From assembly GCA_022717655.1 (NCBI GenBank), contig JAIIAN010000061.1, positions 1-15,363 on the forward strand: DNA of 15,363 nucleotides, in the 5' to 3' direction. Of this stretch, positions 12,954-15,363 are shown piece by piece (the first letter of the stretch is position 1; every line of letters starts with the position of its first letter). The notes below the pieces were generated by a model, which worked only from the letters and a program-made list of their open reading frames with translations, did no database searches and had not been told where the DNA came from. The position numbers were made by a program, and so were the translations under genes. This stretch comes from Bacillota bacterium (GTDB lineage: Bacteria > Bacillota > Clostridia > Lachnospirales > Lachnospiraceae).

Positions 12954-15209
12954 ATGATGAAAATTCAGGAATTATTAGAAACAAAACTTGGAAAAACAGT
13001 CAAAGAAGCATCCAATGCAGAGGTATATTATGGATTGTTACAGGTTGTTCAGAACATGGCGAAGGACAAAGAAGTACCGGTAAAGAAGAAAAAAATCTAT
13101 TATATTTCAGCAGAATTTTTAATTGGTAAATTATTATCCAATAACATGATTAACCTTGGTATTTATGACGATGTGAAAAAAATGCTTGCAGAAAATGGAA
13201 AAGATATCTGCGAAATCGAAGAAATTGAACCGGAACCATCTCTTGGAAATGGCGGATTGGGACGTCTGGCTGCCTGCTTCCTTGATTCTATTGCAACATT
13301 AGGATTAAGCGGAGATGGAGTTGGATTAAACTATCATCTTGGATTATTCAAACAGGAATTTAAAGATGAATTACAAAATGCAGTTCCAAACCCATGGATT
13401 GAAAAAGAGAGCTGGCTGACAAAAACAGAGGTGAGTTATCCTGTAACTTTTGGAAATCTGACTGTAAATTCCAGAATGTATGATATCGAAGTAACCGGAT
13501 ACAATAATCAGAGCAATAAACTTCACTTATTTGACTTAGAATCTGTAGATGACAGCATCGTAAAAGAAGGAATTGATTTTGATAAAGAAGAAATCGAAAA
13601 GAACCTTACCCTGTTCTTATACCCGGATGACAGCGATGATGCAGGTCGCCTGCTTCGTATTTATCAGCAGTATTTCATGGTAAGCAATGGTGCACAGTTA
13701 ATCTTAGATGAATGTGTGGCACGTGGCTCAAACCTGCATGATCTGTATGAATATGCTGCTATCCAGATTAACGATACCCACCCGACGATGGTCATTCCGG
13801 AATTGATTCGTCTGCTGGTTGCACGTGGAATTCAGATGGATGAAGCAATTGAGATTGTAACCAAAACCTGTGCTTACACAAACCATACCATTCTTGCAGA
13901 AGCACTTGAAAAATGGCCGATGGAATACTTAAAGAAAGTCGTTCCTCAGTTAGTTCCGATTATCGAAATTTTGGATGATAAAGTAAGAAGAAAATTCGAT
14001 GATGAAAGCGTTGTTATTATCGACAAAAATGATGTCGTACACATGGCACACATTGATATTCATTACGGATTCAGTGTAAATGGTGTAGCATCTCTGCATA
14101 CAGAAATCTTAAAAGATACAGAATTAAATGCATTTTATAAGATTTATCCGGAAAAATTCAATAACAAAACAAACGGAATCACATTCCGTCGCTGGCTGAT
14201 TCACTGCAATCCGGAACTGACCGCTCTGCTTGATGAGTTAATCGGAACCGGATACAGAGAAAATGCAGAAGAACTGGAAAAACTCCTGGCTTACAAAGAT
14301 GATGATGCAGTCATTGAAAAATTACTGAGTGTAAAAGGAGACAATAAAAAAGCACTCTGCGATTATTTAAAACAGACTCAAAATGTAGAATTGAATCCGG
14401 AATCTATTTTTGATATTCAGATTAAACGTCTGCATGAGTATAAACGTCAGCAGATGAACGCATTATATGTGATTCACAAATATAAAGAAATCAAGGCGGG
14501 TAAGAAACCATCTACTCCAATCACAGTTATTTTTGGAGCAAAGGCAGCACCGGCTTATGTGATTGCAAAAGATATCATTCACCTGATTTTATGTTTACAG
14601 GAATTAATCAACAATGACCCTGAAGTAAGTCCATACTTAAAGGTTGTTATGATTGAAAACTACAATGTCACAAAAGCAGAAAAACTGATTCCGGCATGTG
14701 ATATTTCAGAACAGATTTCTCTGGCTTCCAAAGAAGCAAGTGGAACAGGAAACATGAAGTTCATGTTAAATGGCGCGCTGACTCTCGGTACAGAAGATGG
14801 CGCAAACGTAGAAATCCATGAACTGGTAGGTGATGATAATATCTTTGTATTTGGAGCATCCAGTGAAGAAGTCATCAAACACTATGAAAATGCAGACTAC
14901 GTTTCCAGAGACTTCTACGAAAAAGATGAGACAATCAAAGAAGCAGTAGATTTTATTACTTCTAAAGAGCTGCTTGCAATCGGTCATGAAGAAAACTTAA
15001 CCAGACTTCAGAATGAACTGTTAAATAAAGACTGGTTTATGACACTCTTGGATTTCAAGGCTTATACCGAAAAGAAAGAAGAAGCCTTAAAAGCTTATGA
15101 AGACAGAAAAACATGGGCAAAGAAGATGATTGTCAATATCGCAAAAGCAGGATATTTCTCATCTGACCGTACAATTGCAGAATACAATAACGATATCTGG
15201 CATGCATAA
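12954..15209 (+). CDS. glgP: Glycogen/starch/maltodextrin phosphorylase
   Basis: A complete GT35 phosphorylase of about 751 residues, which cleaves terminal alpha-1,4-glucose from glycogen or maltodextrin with phosphate to give glucose-1-phosphate in the cytoplasm. Conserved segments appear in order: EPEPSLGNGGLGRLAACFLD, INDTHPTMVIPELIRLL, TCAYTNHTILAEALEKWP, NGITFRRWL, FDIQIKRLHEYKRQQMNALY, and EASGTGNMKFMLNGALTLGT, with the pyridoxal-phosphate Lys at about 602. It is shorter than E. coli enzymes (near 800-815), mainly in the N-terminal region, as is usual in clostridia. GGAGG at 12941-12945 sits eight bases before ATG 12954, so that start is preferred over ATG 12936, which lies before the ribosome site. 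It is separated from the AraC-type gene by a shared upstream region. Confidence 0.97.
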   Translation: MMKIQELLETKLGKTVKEASNAEVYYGLLQVVQNMAKDKEVPVKKKKIYYISAEFLIGKLLSNNMINLGIYDDVKKMLAENGKDICEIEEIEPEPSLGNGGLGRLAACFLDSIATLGLSGDGVGLNYHLGLFKQEFKDELQNAVPNPWIEKESWLTKTEVSYPVTFGNLTVNSRMYDIEVTGYNNQSNKLHLFDLESVDDSIVKEGIDFDKEEIEKNLTLFLYPDDSDDAGRLLRIYQQYFMVSNGAQLILDECVARGSNLHDLYEYAAIQINDTHPTMVIPELIRLLVARGIQMDEAIEIVTKTCAYTNHTILAEALEKWPMEYLKKVVPQLVPIIEILDDKVRRKFDDESVVIIDKNDVVHMAHIDIHYGFSVNGVASLHTEILKDTELNAFYKIYPEKFNNKTNGITFRRWLIHCNPELTALLDELIGTGYRENAEELEKLLAYKDDDAVIEKLLSVKGDNKKALCDYLKQTQNVELNPESIFDIQIKRLHEYKRQQMNALYVIHKYKEIKAGKKPSTPITVIFGAKAAPAYVIAKDIIHLILCLQELINNDPEVSPYLKVVMIENYNVTKAEKLIPACDISEQISLASKEASGTGNMKFMLNGALTLGTEDGANVEIHELVGDDNIFVFGASSEEVIKHYENADYVSRDFYEKDETIKEAVDFITSKELLAIGHEENLTRLQNELLNKDWFMTLLDFKAYTEKKEEALKAYEDRKTWAKKMIVNIAKAGYFSSDRTIAEYNNDIWHA

Positions 15210-15268
15210 AATAAATTAGAAATAAATTATATATGTCTTTTTGACTATCTTTTTATATCTCCTTAAAT

Positions 15269-15312
15269 GTCCGCAAAGCCTTATTTTATAGGCTCTACGG
15301 GCATTTTGCTTT
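15269..15312 (+). terminator. Terminator after glgP
   Basis: GTCCG (15269-15273) pairs with CGGGC (15298-15302), and AGCCT (15277-15281) with AGGCT (15290-15294), around a symmetrical 3-base internal loop. ATTTTGCTTTT follows. The remaining bases to the window end show no gene. Confidence 0.75.
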
Positions 15313-15363
15313 TGTGGTAAACCTCACATATCTAGGTCTATCTTCTTATATTTTCGCTATCAA

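Noticed and set aside
1..15363. CRISPR arrays, tRNA or rRNA genes, transposases, phage genes
   Set aside because: None was seen on either strand: no regularly spaced repeats, no recognisable RNA gene and no recombinase ORF.

Overview
The window looks like a low-GC Firmicute of the Lachnospiraceae type (Blautia/Roseburia-like). The evidence is AT-rich DNA with strong AGGAGG-type ribosome sites, an AgrC/LytTR two-component pair, a clostridial-type glycogen phosphorylase, and debris of a gut-type plant-glycan (probably beta-mannan) utilisation locus. The genus is inferred from protein style only.

Left end (1-2268): gene wreckage. Five pieces of carbohydrate genes are joined head to tail on the + strand: an ABC sugar-binding protein lacking its C-terminus, the N-terminal part of an MsmF/UgpA-type permease, a middle/C-terminal piece of mannose-6-phosphate isomerase, a middle piece of a ROK glucokinase, and a CE2-type acetyl esterase without its 3' end. 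Two of the junctions (binding protein/permease and isomerase/ROK) are in frame. The simplest reading is an ancestral uptake-and-catabolism operon collapsed by successive internal deletions.

Regulatory pair (2265-4346, - strand): an AgrC-like GHKL sensor kinase and a LytTR-type response regulator, with a 13-bp direct repeat (period 20) upstream of the regulator gene. No agrB/agrD-like signal genes are visible.

Surface cluster (4569-8709, + strand), divergent from the pair: a stand-alone receiver-like protein without a phospho-acceptor Asp; a membrane-anchored beta-rich protein; two secreted paralogues sharing a V-D-V-x-W-G-S motif; a second membrane-anchored paralogue; and a secreted protein ending in a Thr/Ser-rich stalk and a sortase-type KTGD tail. 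A strong terminator closes the cluster at 8726-8770. It looks like a coherent, LytTR-linked cell-surface system of unknown function and is the best candidate here for something undescribed.

Second debris zone (8843-9402): a C-terminal ROK repressor remnant (- strand), a 15-bp tandem repeat, and a 49-codon FGGY sugar-kinase stub cut off at a terminator hairpin.

Right end (9437-15315): conventional genes. A promoter-preceded phosphoribosyltransferase-like protein, a serine beta-lactamase-family hydrolase, a convergent AraC-family regulator with a cupin domain, and divergent from it a full-length glycogen phosphorylase with a terminator.
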